A DNA stretch of 64,000 bases from Sinotaia quadrata (taxonomy: Eukaryota; Mollusca; Gastropoda; Architaenioglossa; Viviparidae): assembly GCA_028829895.1 (NCBI GenBank), contig CM054178.1, positions 65,254,335 through 65,318,334 on the forward strand. Direction: 5' to 3'. Made by a program: the position numbers and the translations under genes. The notes under the pieces are model-generated. The model did not search any database. It worked only from the letters and a program-made list of their open reading frames with translations, and had not been told where the DNA came from. Within the stretch, counting starts at the first letter, position 1, and each line of letters begins with the position of its first letter. Below, one piece after another: positions 50,709 to 62,467 of this stretch.

Positions 50709-51710
50709 ACTGTACATCATTCTCTTGCCAGGATTTCTTTCTTCTAAATGTTTTCAGGAAAAGTTGGATATAACGAGTTGGGACTGAAATAAAAAGATAA
50801 GAAATTGTAATGACTTATTAGCAAAAGAAATGCTATATAGTATAAGGATAATAGTTTATACAGTATAGACGTAATAGTGTATACAGTATAGACAATAGTT
50901 TGTACAGTATACATATAATTGTTTATAAAGTACAGACATAAAGTTTATACAGTATACATATAACAGTAGACCTAAAATAATGTATGGAATCTTTTTTCCC
51001 TGTCAACCAGGCAACAATTTTTCTATTGAAAATAATATTGAGAATTGTGTCGCTGAGTATCTGCAGATTACTACAAGATTTTTATGACTAAAAGTTGCTA
51101 TTGTCAAAGATGTAAATGATGACCATGTATTGTCAAAGATGAAAATGATGACCACGTATTGTCAAAGATGAAAATGATGACCATGTATTGCCAATTACAC
51201 AGAAGCTATTATTGAAACACAGTCTTGTGATCCAATTAACCTACAATGTTTGGTGTTAATATATTTCTTGGTGAATTTGGTCACCAACACAAAACTAACA
51301 GAATTCACTAAATGATGTATATAACTCCTTTACTTTTACATTGTTTTATAGTCATTGGATTAAACTATAGTTACCTCCCCTATGCAAATAGCTGCTTCTT
51401 GAGGTCAACATGAAGTCCTGTTATCATTTTCATCTGCGATTTAGCTATTAATTTAGTGGTTAAAACTTTTCCTCAACCTGTGCATTCAAATATGGTTCCC
51501 AAGTTTCTCATACCTATATTCACAAGGACATATTTTTATTCAAAATTGCAAGCAAAAAGGGCGATGATCTAAAAAGTGGTGATGAAGAAACACTATGATA
51601 ATAACTTTGGTTGATAAAACTCATTGTACAAATAGTTTGGATGGAGTCATGATAGCCAATGTGACACATTCCCCCTACCCTCAATGACATACTGGTGTTC
51701 CCCACTTACA

Positions 51711-52062
51711 GTTGCCCAGTACAAACAGAAGAACTCCCCTTCTTTTCATTTTGAAGGGACCCAAAAATATAGAAGGAAGAAATTGGAGGTCGGGAGGGGA
51801 GGGCAAATTCACAAATGTTAACAGGGTGTGGCCCTGCTCTAAATATATGAGAATGTCTAGACAAACTAGGTCCACAAGGGGAGGAAGCAGTCGCTTTTTG
51901 TATTGCATGGCAACATGGGAAGCAAGAGAAAACTTACTCCCACCAACAGTATACTACCCAGGTAGTACTTTAATCTTTATCACCATTGGAAGCTTAAGTG
52001 GTTCCTTTGGTCTTGGCTTGTATATCTTGTGGATAAATGACTCACCTATAGTTTGCAAGTGT
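51711..52062 (+). CDS. Unassigned 350-nt exon-like open stretch
   Basis: CCCCACTTACAG precedes about 350 open nucleotides that end at a strong GTAAGT site near 52063. The plus frame gives a basic N-terminal part (RMSRQTRSTRGGSSR) and then a hydrophobic segment of about 23 residues (STLIFITIGSLSGSFGLGLY). The minus strand is also open for part of it (51681-51908, containing LTFVNLPSPPDLQFLPSIFL) and reaches its own GTAAGT. The region is more GC-rich than its flanks. I do not recognise the family; a gene fragment, a transposable-element relic or chance all fit. Confidence 0.22.
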
Positions 52063-52259
52063 AAGTATTCGGAAAAATTATTTCACTTTAAAACTTCCTG
52101 TTTGATGCAACATGAATGCTTCCAATATTTAAAAGCAAAACTTTTCAAGATACTTGATGTGCTGGTTGCCACAAGAATGCTTCCAATATTTAAAAGCAAT
52201 ACTGTATAACATACTTTGAACAAGTTATTTGGGTGCAAAAAAAAAATGATTTGAATATA

Positions 52260-52440
52260 ATCAGTACTTCACAAGTATACCCTGTATGGGTTTGTTTAGT
52301 AGCACATAAATATTATTCCAATGCAATACTCACAAATATGCCCTGTCTGGGTTTGTTTGGTGGCACCATAAAAATTGATTTCAATACAATACCCACAAAT
52401 ACCACCCTGACAGGGTTTGTTTTGTGGTACCAACAAGAAT
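52260..52440. repeat. 60-bp degenerate tandem repeat, three copies
   Basis: The units share a CCCTGTATGGGTTTGTTTAG-like core and a GGCACCATAAAA-like tail. The array lies just beyond the predicted end of the minus-strand gene. Confidence 0.75.
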
Positions 52441-52489
52441 GATTGTATTGCAATACTCAAACACCATGTTCGTAAAGAGAACATGAAAT

Positions 52490-52502
52490 CAATCTTTTAT
52501 TT
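52490..52502 (-). terminator. Poly(A) signal overlapping the stop codon of the zinc-finger gene
   Basis: On the minus strand the last codons read TGT AAA TAA AAG, so a canonical AATAAA contains the TAA stop (52497-52499). Cleavage 10-30 nt downstream would leave a 3' UTR of roughly 20 nt. I found no better hexamer close by, but a longer UTR with a distal signal cannot be excluded. Confidence 0.45.
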
Positions 52503-52666
52503 ACAATTTATCTGACACATGCACACTCTGTTTGGTACACTTGTTCTGACCTGGCTCGTGTCAAAGGTCACTTCATTTCCTGCTGCTTTCTTCACTTGTG
52601 ATTCTTCAGAAGCTGGCTCACTGCTGGGACGTTTTCTCAGCTCGACATGTTTTCTGTGCTTGGTGC
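52497..52666 (-). CDS. JAZ/ZNF385-like zinc-finger protein, terminal exon
   Basis: The minus-strand acceptor ATCTTCTTGCAG lies just above 52666. The exon completes a Gly codon and reads TKHRKHVELRKRPSSEPASE, EESQVKKAAGNEVTFDTSQV and a short tail to TAA. The HREG|TKHRKH junction rebuilds the second half of the C-x2-C-x12-H-x5-H finger begun in the previous exon, which supports the join strongly. The tail is basic and Ser/Glu-rich with no further finger. In this family such fingers bind structured or double-stranded RNA, or DNA, in the nucleus. Confidence 0.88.
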
Positions 52667-55371
52667 CTGCAAGAAGATCAATTCTTTAGGTATGAACGAA
52701 TGTATCTGTAACTGCTATGCTTTAATCTATTCAGCACCAATAGGTCATACAAGAATGTATACAGAAGTCTTAATCTCTTAGCTTTTGTAATGCCACAGTA
52801 TCAGGTTTTTCAGTTACTAACATCGTTAGGTTTTGCTAATAAATGTTTAAATGCAAAGCCAATTATTATGAAAGGATTCTTTATAAAGTTATTTTATTTT
52901 TAAAAAATAAGACAATTTAAAAATTAAAATTTAACTAAACTTCACAAGAAAGTGTTAGAAGCTAGTATAATTTCATTGTTTCATTTCAATAAATAACATT
53001 AAATAAAGAACTTTCTGAAAACAAAATAATAAATCTCTTTCAATTTATCTTGAATCAAGTTGTAAATTTTAGTAGGGTTTGAAAGTGGAACTTAAAATAT
53101 TAAATACTTTTTTAAAACTAACTTCAAAACTATGCTTACAATAATACTGCCACGATTTTTAAAAGTTTTACTTCTTTGTATATTTCTGGCATTTTTAGGG
53201 CAAAATGCAGAAATGGATGACGTTATAAACTCAACCAGTGCACACAATTTTAATGCTACAAGTTGCTTTTGCTGTTGGAAGATCGGTAATTGTTTTTTTT
53301 CAAAAACATTGAAGAGAGTGACAACAAATTGTATAATAGTATACAAATTACATCACCAAAAATGGCAGACATGGACAATGAGCAATTTTAATGCTAAAAA
53401 TGAAACTAATTATCTTCAAAAGTATTGAAAGAATACTTATCAAATAATTAAAACTTATAGATGATATGTATGCCTACAACATATCCAAATTTTGTTACAA
53501 TCAGACCAACAGTTCTCGAGTTATGATGTTGTACAACTTTGAAAATGTTCCAATCCGGATTTGGAGGGGGGGGGGGGGGGAGTGTTGGCTAAAACAAATA
53601 TCTCTGGAATTAACAAGAATATTTGAAATCTCTCTTTCATTTCTGTTTTAGAATACATTCAGTTTGAAATCTCTCTTTCATTTCTGTTTTAGAATACATT
53701 CAGTTTGAAGTTTGAATACATTCAGTTTGCCAATTTTGATTGCTTTCTGATGTGTTGATATTTAAATACAAATTAAATGGTATGAAATTTCACAAAAATA
53801 GTGTATTTCTTTAATTGTTAAGAGTATGTTTGTTGATGTAATTTTTTTTGTTTTCCATGCTACCCTAAAAATATTCTAGACTGGTGTTTTTGTGTTGGTA
53901 TACATAAATTTCTCAATTTAAAGAATTTTATTTGGCAATTAATGGAGGTTATAATTTTTTTAATTAGTGTTTATTTTTCATAAATATGCAAATATTTCCT
54001 AAATTATTGTAAATTTTAAAAAACTAATTTCAGACTCAGGCTCAGCACATGTTATTATAGTTTATTTATTCATAGCCTGATTTGTAATTTTGCTGAGATT
54101 TAAAAAATTCAACTTTATATTTTCAGGCATTTGGGGCAAAAATGTGAAAATGGGGGACCTTGATTAAACTCGTGCACTAGGCAAAATTTTTAATGTACAG
54201 GTTTGCAATTGATGTCCATCAACTGGAAATTAATGTCTTATTTGAATACTGTGAATAGAATGTTAGTACAGTGTACAAAAGTATGCAAGGAACATCATGC
54301 AAGATGACAGTAATGGAAAATGCCCCATTTTTAGCACTCATGAAGCTAATTATCTCTATAAATTATTAATAGAAAGTTGTGACATAAATCAGGCTTGTAA
54401 ATGTTGTGCCCAAAACTGTTATTTTTGAAGAAATAGACTTATAAACATCAAATAAAGATGTACCAATCACATTATTTCATAATCACTAAAATGACTAAAT
54501 CAATACAAGTCTGAAACTGTTGAGGTATATGCACCATATTTAGAATATAGGTGTCTGGCAACTTTTTCTATTGATTACAATTGGTTTCAGATCGATATCT
54601 CTAACCGCTTTAAATGAATTTTTTCCATATAATCAGACCTCTCCCTCCAATTAAGCTCAGGAGAAATTGTAAAGTCACAATGGCAGCAGTCTCCCATGTT
54701 TTCTTATTATGTATTACATTATCCAAAAAGGACAATTACTCTGAATGTGAAAAGGCAAATCCGTTTTACCGGTTTCCAATTTTTAGTCTGTAGATGACCA
54801 AAATATTAAACAATTTCTGATTTTCCATCTGCGGACAGCCCCAAAAAATGGAAATGGGGGGGAAACCTCAAATTTAAGACTTTTTCCAGACTAGTTTGAC
54901 ATTTTACTGATTTTCTAGACCTTTTCCAGGCCTGAAAAGGCTAAAATCAAATTCTAGACTTTTCCCAGAATTCATGTAAACATGTAAATGTAAACGTTAG
55001 ATGTTAGGTGTAGCCTCTTTGTGTATGAAAAATTGATGATGGTGACAATAATATTACTATAAGAACACTAAAAGTGTAGTGAAAATTAATATTAGTGTAT
55101 GAACAATAATTATGGTAAAAATACATTAATATAAGAACATTAATTAATGTGACAATAATATTACTGTATGAACATTTAAAATTATGATAAAAATATTTTT
55201 ATGGCATAAACGCTAATTATGGTGATAATAACATTGTGATATGAACATTAATTATTGTGACAATAATAAATAATACTACTGTTCAAATGTTAAAATATTC
55301 TGAACTGCAACAAAACAATATAAAATTACAGAGAAAAGAAATTTCTGACTCAAAAACCAAACCTCTCTTAC
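52667..55371 (-). other. Intron of the zinc-finger gene, 2.7 kb
   Basis: This AT-rich intron interrupts the second zinc finger. It contains a G15 run (53566-53580), a short duplication at about 53620-53705, and degenerate GAACATTAATTATGGTGACA-type repeats at about 55025-55265. No other exon was seen. Confidence 0.6.
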
Positions 55372-55482
55372 CCTCTCTATGTACATCCATTTGTTGCTGC
55401 GAGTTGACATGTACATTGCAGAAGCTGCAGAACATTAAACCAACAGTTGGGCTCACTTGCTCTACTGATGTAGTAGTACCTG
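55372..55482 (-). CDS. JAZ/ZNF385-like zinc-finger protein, exon with first part of finger 2
   Basis: On the minus strand the exon runs from TTTTGTCTTCAG to the donor G|GTAAGAG. It reads AGTTTSVEQVSPTVGLMF and then CSFCNVHVNSQQQMDVHREG. This is the C-x2-C-x12-H part of a U1/JAZ-type finger with the NSxxQ signature between Cys and His; the last His comes from the next exon. It starts and ends in phase 1, matching both neighbours. The acceptor is a tandem CAGCAG (NAGNAG), so inclusion of one Ala is optional. Confidence 0.88.
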
Positions 55483-56619
55483 CTGAAGACAAAATGGAGA
55501 AAAAAATTAAAATTAAACTTAATTTAAATTTAAATTTAACACCAAATTTACAAACACTTACACTACAAATCACTTGAACATTTACTTATCAATACCTGAT
55601 ACTGCCTTTCAAGGTCATATCACAACAACAATCTGAATTTGATGAAGGTGAAGGCTTCTTGAGCTAATGAAGGTAATATAATAATTATGATAACTGTATA
55701 GAGTACTTGATGACAGCTTTTAAACTTCAACTACAATGGACAGACTTAAGTGCACAATAAGTTTTTTGCTGAAGTATCTTGGATCAAATCTGACATTCTG
55801 CAAAGATACAATCCACGTGGAAGGGGGAATTCCATCTGTAAAACTAAAATATGAAAAAATACAGTTCAGAATTAAATCTATCTACTGAGAGAAGAAAAAA
55901 ATCTACTGAGAGAAGAAAGAGGTTGTATGATTGCTCTGATTGACTTGAGAGTGGCAATAATGAAAGATGCAAAGATATTCTGACTTATAAAATGTTCTAC
56001 CAATACAAAAGAAAATTTTAAAAAATACACTGCTTAAACAGTCCTTGTTTAACATGGCTTCAGATCTTGCAAAGGTTTTAGCATCCACTATGAAATTTCA
56101 TCTGAGACATCACTGAGATGTAAGATATGTTACTCCATAATAAGATATGTTCACTGGCTGTTCACTGTTACATTCACTATTTTCCTTTGTCCCTCTACCA
56201 ATTGCAAAGCAGACATTCACTATTCTGTCCAGAGTGTTTTGTCCCTGCTTATTGTATGGGTGGTACCAAATATGTGTGATCATCAATTGGGTATAGAATG
56301 CCATTTTGGTTGTTGAATTTGTACTAGTATATACATTTTAAAGAGCTGACCCTTAACTAATTAAAGATGACTCCCAAAACAAATAACAAGGTTTCTAGTG
56401 TAAATGTTTCTAACTACAACATCCTTACACATGACTTTTGTTGTATTTCTTTAGACAAATGAATAACTACAACATCCTCACACATGACTTTTGTTGTATT
56501 TCTTTAGACAAATGAATAACATTAAAATTGCTTTCATTTTATGTAGAAAATATGCAACTTTACTTTGCAAATAAATTATTTTCATTGCAGAAAAATGAAA
56601 ACATGATAGCTGTATTGTG

Positions 56620-56860
56620 TTGTTACTTTATTGTTAGTGTCATAGGAAACAGCATGCCTTGTCTTAGTCTTGTGTGTCCATCAGTAAATTTGTTATGATA
56701 CATTATTGTTAGTGTAACAGGAAACAGCATGCCTTGTCTTACTCTTGTGTGTCCATCAGTAAATTTGTTATGATACGTTATTGTTACAAATGTTAGTGTA
56801 ACAGGAAACAGTATGCCTTGTCTTAGTCTTGTGTGTCCATCAGTAAATAAATGTAAGACA
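56620..56860. repeat. Tandem repeat of about 80-90 bp, three copies
   Basis: The units contain ATTATTGTTAGTGTAACAGG, AAACAGCATGCCTTGTCTTA and GTGTGTCCATCAGTAAATTT. The third copy is truncated before the 60-bp array begins. Confidence 0.88.
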
Positions 56861-56880
56861 GGAGGAAAGGTATTTTTCTC

Positions 56881-57300
56881 TTTCTTATATTTAAGTTAGG
56901 AACTAGTGAACATTATTGTTAGTATGTAAAGAAGTGATGCTTTCTTATATTTAAGTTAGGAACTAGTGAACATTATTGTTAGTATGTAAAGAAGTGATGC
57001 TTTCTTATATTTAAGTTAGGAACTAGTGAACATTATTGTTAGTATGTAAAGAAGTGATGCTTTCTTATATTTAAGTTAGGAACTAGTGAACATTATTGTT
57101 AGTATGTAAAGCAGTGATGCTTTCTTATATTTAAGTTAGGAACTAGTGAACATTATTGTTAGTATGTAAAGCAGTGATGCTTTCTTATATTTAAGTTAGG
57201 AACTAGTGAACATTATTGTTAGTATGTAAAGCAGTGATGCTTTCTTATATTTAAGTTAGGAACTAGTGAACATTATTGTTAGTATGTAAAGAAGTGATGC
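56881..57300. repeat. Seven-copy 60-bp tandem array, nearly perfect
   Basis: Seven consecutive 60-bp units, starting TTTCTTATATTTAAGTTAGG and ending with GTGATGC, are identical except for one site. That site is A in units 1-3 and 7 (AAGAAG) and C in units 4-6 (AAGCAG). The identity points to very recent expansion or gene-conversion-like homogenisation. Confidence 0.97.
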
Positions 57301-57469
57301 TTTGATGGTGCTAGGTGATGATGTTAGTATGTGAAATTTAAGACCAACATGGAGCTAGATTCTGGGAGACTGCTGTTGTGTACCATATGTTTGTATGGTA
57401 TGACATCTACCCTCAAAATGCACCAGGTATGAAACAAACCTTACTTCTAGTTTAGTTACCACTTCATTA

Positions 57470-57600
57470 TGTCCACTTCATTAGGTAGGGCAGGAATAGG
57501 GATATTAAAATAATTGTATTTTTCACCACTTCAGAATGTCCACTTCATTAGGTAGGGCAGGAATAGGAATATTAAAATAATTGTATTTTTCAAACAATTG
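57470..57600. repeat. Two-copy repeat, about 62 bp
   Basis: Two adjacent copies share TCCACTTCATTAGGTAGGGC, AGGAATAGG and ATTAAAATAATTGTATTTTT. Confidence 0.88.
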
Positions 57601-59212
57601 TGAAGTGACAGATTAGTATTAGAATTTAATCTAATTTATAGAATTGTATTTTCCTTAAGTTCTGTTTAGTACCTAATACTAATTTTGTATTTAGTGGGGT
57701 GGGACTGAATTGGATTTGATTATTTAATTTTTTTGTAAGCTGCTGCTCAACTGTGGTAACATTAAAGTTTGTCTCTGGAATAAATGTGTCAGATAACCTA
57801 GTGTTACTTTCTATCATCATGTGCTATGTTGTGTATATGTGTGTATGCATGTTTGTATTAGGCATGGTAGATTCATTCGGTCTCTGCATGCACCTCCCTA
57901 ATTGTCATGAAAACAACCCTTACATACTGTACATTGTATACATCAGGCATGGAAATTGACAAAGGGGCTGGGGTCATACTGGTCACTTAAGCTGGGCTCT
58001 AGGGGGGTGGCAGTGATTTCACGATTTACACAAACATACAATAAAGTCTTATCTTTTATTGTAATGATATTGCAACATAATGTATCTGTTTCTTAGAAGA
58101 TTTTAAGTCACACTGGGGATTAGTAACTATGGTGGTAATGTTGTGATGACATATAATATCATATGTAGACTTCACAAAATGTTCTTCACCACGTCTATTA
58201 CTATTAGTCATGTGTCAGATAATCTATATATAAAACTGCAGATGTAGATTTAACAGAAAGTTCCACATTGTAACTATTAGTATTTGTCCTGTCAGATGTC
58301 ACTTTGTCCAACCAGTGCCAATTCCATAAATAGAGTGATTTGAGACTTGTTTACCTTGAACACGAGCTAAGAGGAATACTGTTTCAACTTAAGAGGAGTT
58401 TGGGGCTCATGAGAGGAGTATTACTGGTTTTGAAAAAAGAATATATATATATATAAGCACAAAAATTTTGACCAAACACATTTTTTAACTGAATTTGTTT
58501 AATTTGGCAAACAATATTTATACAGTCATGTGCAAATACATATGAATTATATTTATTCTTCTAAATAAATTTATTTATAAAAATTACTTTCGGTTTTTAT
58601 TAAATAATGATAAGAAATTTTGTCTAATTTTAAATTTATACTGTCATCTGTGTGCAATAATGCATATAAAAAAAAGAGTATAGAAATAAACTGAAAATTG
58701 CTAAGACTTTACTGCAGTTCAGATATTTAACCTTGTGCTACTGACAAAACATATCATTCTTTCCAAATGGAACCTTGATTATAAATAACAATATTAATAA
58801 CTTAAAAGCTACAATTAATTAATAATTAATATTAATTAAATTATTTAAAGAAACAAACAAAGTGAGAGCAAGTACTGACATTTACTGTAGTGTGGTGAAA
58901 CCACGAAATGCATTTCATAAACTATGTCTTCAGCCATAATATATATATACACAACTTTAATTTTCCCAGCATCCTAGTGAAATATGAATAACTATTTGGT
59001 ACACATCTTTGGCACTTTGCCAGCTGAAGGAGAGAAGCATGATGGTGAGCTAATGTATTGTGGTGGTCAAAGTTCAAGACTGCCCATTACAAAAATCTTA
59101 AATTACTTACTTCCAGTTAAATATGAACAAATAACACCAATATAAACAGTAGTCGCTGTAAATGGATAAAACATTTTCTTCCCATTTGCAGCAGAAGATT
59201 GGAAAAACTAAC

Positions 59213-59441
59213 CTTCGAGGAGTCTTGCTTTCTTTAAATGCTTTGAACCAGTAAAGTGTGAATTGGCTTGGATCCCTGAGTTCAAAGTTATTCTGCAGAC
59301 ATCACACCACATCCTAACACTGGGTGTCTTTATTGTACCAGTCGCTGAAGATACAGTTCCAGACTGTGTAGGGGAAGGGGTCAAGGATATATTGTTTGAT
59401 TCACTTCCTGAATTACCAGAACTTGTAGTTGTCGTCTGTTC
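59213..59441 (-). CDS. JAZ/ZNF385-like zinc-finger protein, exon with finger 1
   Basis: On the minus strand the exon runs from acceptor ACATTCTAG to donor AAG|GTTAGT. A Ser/Thr-rich part (EQTTTSSGNSGSESNN and onward) leads to the finger MWCDVCRITLNSGIQANSHF, TGSKHLKKARLLE. The pattern is C-x2-C-x12-H-x5-H with the LNSxxQ and GSKHxKK signatures of the zf-met/JAZ/U1-type class found in ZNF385, ZNF346 and ZMAT proteins. All four zinc ligands are present. It begins in phase 0 and ends in phase 1. Which family member this is cannot be settled from two fingers. Confidence 0.88.
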
Positions 59442-59884
59442 CTAGAATGTCCACAATTCAAGAACAATGAATCATTGAACAATAAGCAAGTAACAGACAA
59501 AGACTAAAAACAGAAAAAAAATCAAGGAGTAAACATTTTAAAATTATTTTATAAAGTTCAGATTATTAGGTGCAATGTGAAAATTGAGTCTTTCAAAAAT
59601 ATGTAATCTCTATAGATACTGATAAAGGTACAGGAAAAAAAAAATAAGTAAACTAAAAGGCTATCTAAATTAAGATACAGATGTTTTTGTTCTGACATGT
59701 TCATGGAACGATAAAATTCTTAAGATACATATGTTTTTGTTCTGACATGTTCATGGACTGATAAAATTCTTTAAAAGTATTTTTAAACTTGTTCTTTATG
59801 AAGGAAGTATCTTTTCAAAAGCTGGTGAAATAAAGATTTTGCATAATCAGCATCTATCTTTTAGCAAATGAGTCTATTTCCTGA

Positions 59885-60130
59885 AATAAGTTACTCGGTA
59901 GATTACATGTATAAGTCTGTACTATTTAGATTACATGTGTAAGTCTGAACTGCTTAGATCACCAGTATGTCTGTACTCATTGGACTAAATGTATAAGCCT
60001 GTACTAGTTAGATTAAAATGTATGTCTGTACATGTCAGATTAAATGTGTACATCTGTACTACTTAGATTGCAAATATATGTCTGTACTAGTTAGATTTGT
60101 AATCATTAGGTTACATATATATACTTATAT
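59885..60130. repeat. Degenerate repeat of about 30-bp units
   Basis: The units resemble GATTACATGTGTAAGTCTGT followed by ACTAGTTA, about eight copies with many substitutions. Confidence 0.75.
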
Positions 60131-60675
60131 CTGTGTTAGTTAGATTATATATACATATCATTATGAAACATATATTCAGGAGAATTTATATATATATATA
60201 ATATCCGAATCATATCTTCAGAGAGAATACGTTTAGTTTTACTGTTAAGTTGTACATAACTTATAGTGAACTAAATTATAAATCCACTGTCTTTTCAATC
60301 AATTAAGAATACACTGTGAATTATATTACCATGACATTAAAGATAACTACAAGAATTTATTCTTCACAGTTTTCAAATCTGTACTCATTTTTATGTGAGA
60401 GTGCATTAGATTTAAGGTATATTAGAAACTGATTTGTTAATTACTATTATTACCAGCCAATGCAACATGAAAATTCAAAACACTCTGATACAACTAGAGT
60501 TTGTGCCATGCTATTAGAAGACAGCCAAATCAGGATGCCAGTTTGAAGCATCAAAACATTGGAGCACACAGGACAAAACTAAGTGTGCATATCAGTTTCA
60601 CAATAAGGTTTATAATGATTCGATGACTGAAGTTCTCTTGTCAAGAATATAAAAAGTAGGTGGTTCCTTTGAAGT

Positions 60676-61067
60676 GACAGACCAAGGAAAGTGCAATGTC
60701 TCTAAAAGTCATTAATTCATTCCTGACAGACCAAGGAAAGTGCAATGTCTCTAAAAGTCATTAATTCATTCCTGACAGACCAAGGAAAGTACAATGTCTC
60801 TAAAAGTCATTAATTCATTCCTGACAGACCAAGGAAAGTACAATGTCTCTAAAAGTCATTAATTCATTCCTGACAGACCAAGGAAAGTGCAATGTCTCTA
60901 AAAGTCATTAATTCATTCCTGACAGACCAAGGAAAGTACAATGTCTCTAAAAGTCATTAATTCATTCCTGACAGACCAAGGAAAGTACAATGTCTCTAAA
61001 AGTCATTAATTCATTCCTGACAGACCAAGGAAAGTGCAATGTCTCTACAAGTCATTAATTCATTCCT
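60676..61067. repeat. 49-bp tandem array, eight near-identical copies
   Basis: Eight units of GACAGACCAAGGAAAGTGCA, ATGTCTCTAAAAGTCATTAA and TTCATTCCT. They differ mainly at one site (GTGCA or GTACA) and once at AAAAG or ACAAG. This is a recent expansion inside an intron. Confidence 0.96.
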
Positions 61068-62398
61068 GACACCACACAACTGAGCATGGTAAAAAAGTTG
61101 CCAATATACTGCAAGACCTTGAGTGCATGGAAAATCAGTGTTGCTGGCACAGCACAAGTCTATATGCAAAGGGGATTCCCCTAATTTCCATAGTTGATTG
61201 TCATAAAAATGTTTTAAATGAATTATGTCTTTATAAAGAGAAATTACTTATCTGTATAATGCAAGTAATATTTTAGCCATATGTTGAAAACAATGTATAA
61301 ATTAATTTATACTAAGATGACCTCATTTCTGCTGCACTAGACATAAATATAGTTACTGTGGACAGTATGACTGTTTGTAACTCAACCTGGCTTTGATTAT
61401 GATGATGAAGCTGGTTTGAATAGTGACTACAACCATCAGTCTTCATCAAAACATACTCAGACAAATTTACAAATGCATTGCACACTACGTGACAGCTCAG
61501 TGTACCTTACTATTCGTATAAATGTGCTAATTAAGTATTAATCTACTATAAATAATATTTTAATTTTTAACTAGAACATTTACAAACTGTGGCCTTTCTT
61601 GTGAAGTAAGGATGATATACAAATGGATTCTACCATTGCGTACTGGCTGTAAAGCTCTCATTGCATACTTGTTCAATGAACACTTCATTGCATGGACAAA
61701 ATTGTATAATATTGTATTTGATTTATATATATATATATATATATAATTATTTGTACTTATTCCACTGAAAAGGTTAAATATGCAAGGTTAGGATACCACA
61801 GTATTGTTTTGTTTTAAAATTTTTGCGATGAAAAATATTTTTTAGAGATTTTCTTTCTTTTAACACGAATATGCTAGTTTAGGGTCTCGTTAGAACTTGA
61901 TACTTTGAGTAACAGTTCTATAAATGACACATACTGACAGTACACAACATACCCTTTCTAATATAGAGATTTACTAGTCTTGTCCTAAAGCTTACTTTGT
62001 GTATATTTTATAGAAAAACAATGTATTTATTGCACTTAAACTTCTAGCATATGGAATGAGTTGGCCATAAATCTCCAAAGTGACAAGTGACAACAAATAA
62101 GCTAAATGTGAGATCAGTATGAAATTTCTTACTATGCATTATAAAGGCATTTTTAATCTTAGTTTAACAATGCAATCTGATCATTATGCTTTATCATTGC
62201 TGAACATGTAATAAAAGCCTTAAATAAGCTAATTTACACACTGAAGAAGTATAGTTTACACTGCTGATTTAAAATAAAAAACAAACAAAATCATAAATAA
62301 TAATAATAATAATTGTGCACAAATTCATTTTTTCAATAAAACTGTCAAACTCATGGTGCCCAGAGCAACTTTGCCCACCATGAAGTGCTGCTACTCAC

Positions 62399-62467
62399 TG
62401 GAGCATGAACAGATGACTCAGAAGTCTGGACCATAGTTGTAGTAGGTAAGCTCTTGATCAGATGATG
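62399..62467 (-). CDS. Probable upstream exon of the zinc-finger gene (69 nt)
   Basis: On the minus strand, 69 open nucleotides lie between a weak acceptor (GCCTATAAAG) and a good donor (CCA|GTGAGT). The peptide HHLIKSLPTTTMVQTSESSV plus HAP is Thr/Ser-rich and joins in phase 0 to the Thr/Ser-rich start of the next exon, so composition and phase agree. The acceptor is the weak point, and the true 5' border could be at another AG nearby. It has no finger; earlier fingers, if any, lie beyond the window. Confidence 0.5.

Larger units (their letters stand above)
38264..52470. other. About 14 kb between the convergent 3' ends
   Basis: AT-rich sequence without a gene I can name. It includes a two-copy 70-bp repeat at 40255-40400, a THAP fragment, minisatellites at 42045-42480 and 42650-43000, smaller tandem repeats (about 46090-46270, 48415-48482, 50560-50640, 50830-50970, 51085-51190 and 52260-52440), and three unassigned exon-like stretches. 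The remaining parts show nothing I can interpret. Confidence 0.6.
55483..59212 (-). other. Intron of the zinc-finger gene, 3.7 kb, with recent tandem repeats
   Basis: The intron holds a two-copy repeat (56395-56520), an approximately 90-bp repeat in three copies (56620-56860), an almost perfect seven-copy 60-bp array (56881-57300), a two-copy repeat (57470-57600) and an AT run (58440-58456). No exon was seen in between. Confidence 0.65.
59442..62398 (-). other. Intron of the zinc-finger gene, 3 kb
   Basis: The intron carries a two-copy repeat (59665-59770), a degenerate 30-bp repeat (59885-60130), a 49-bp array (60676-61067) and AT runs near 60190 and 61726. No exon was seen. Confidence 0.6.

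Noticed and set aside
55257..55577. 106-codon plus-strand frame
   Set aside because: It is the antisense shadow of the minus-strand zinc-finger exon, which has splice sites, phase and a C2H2 signature.
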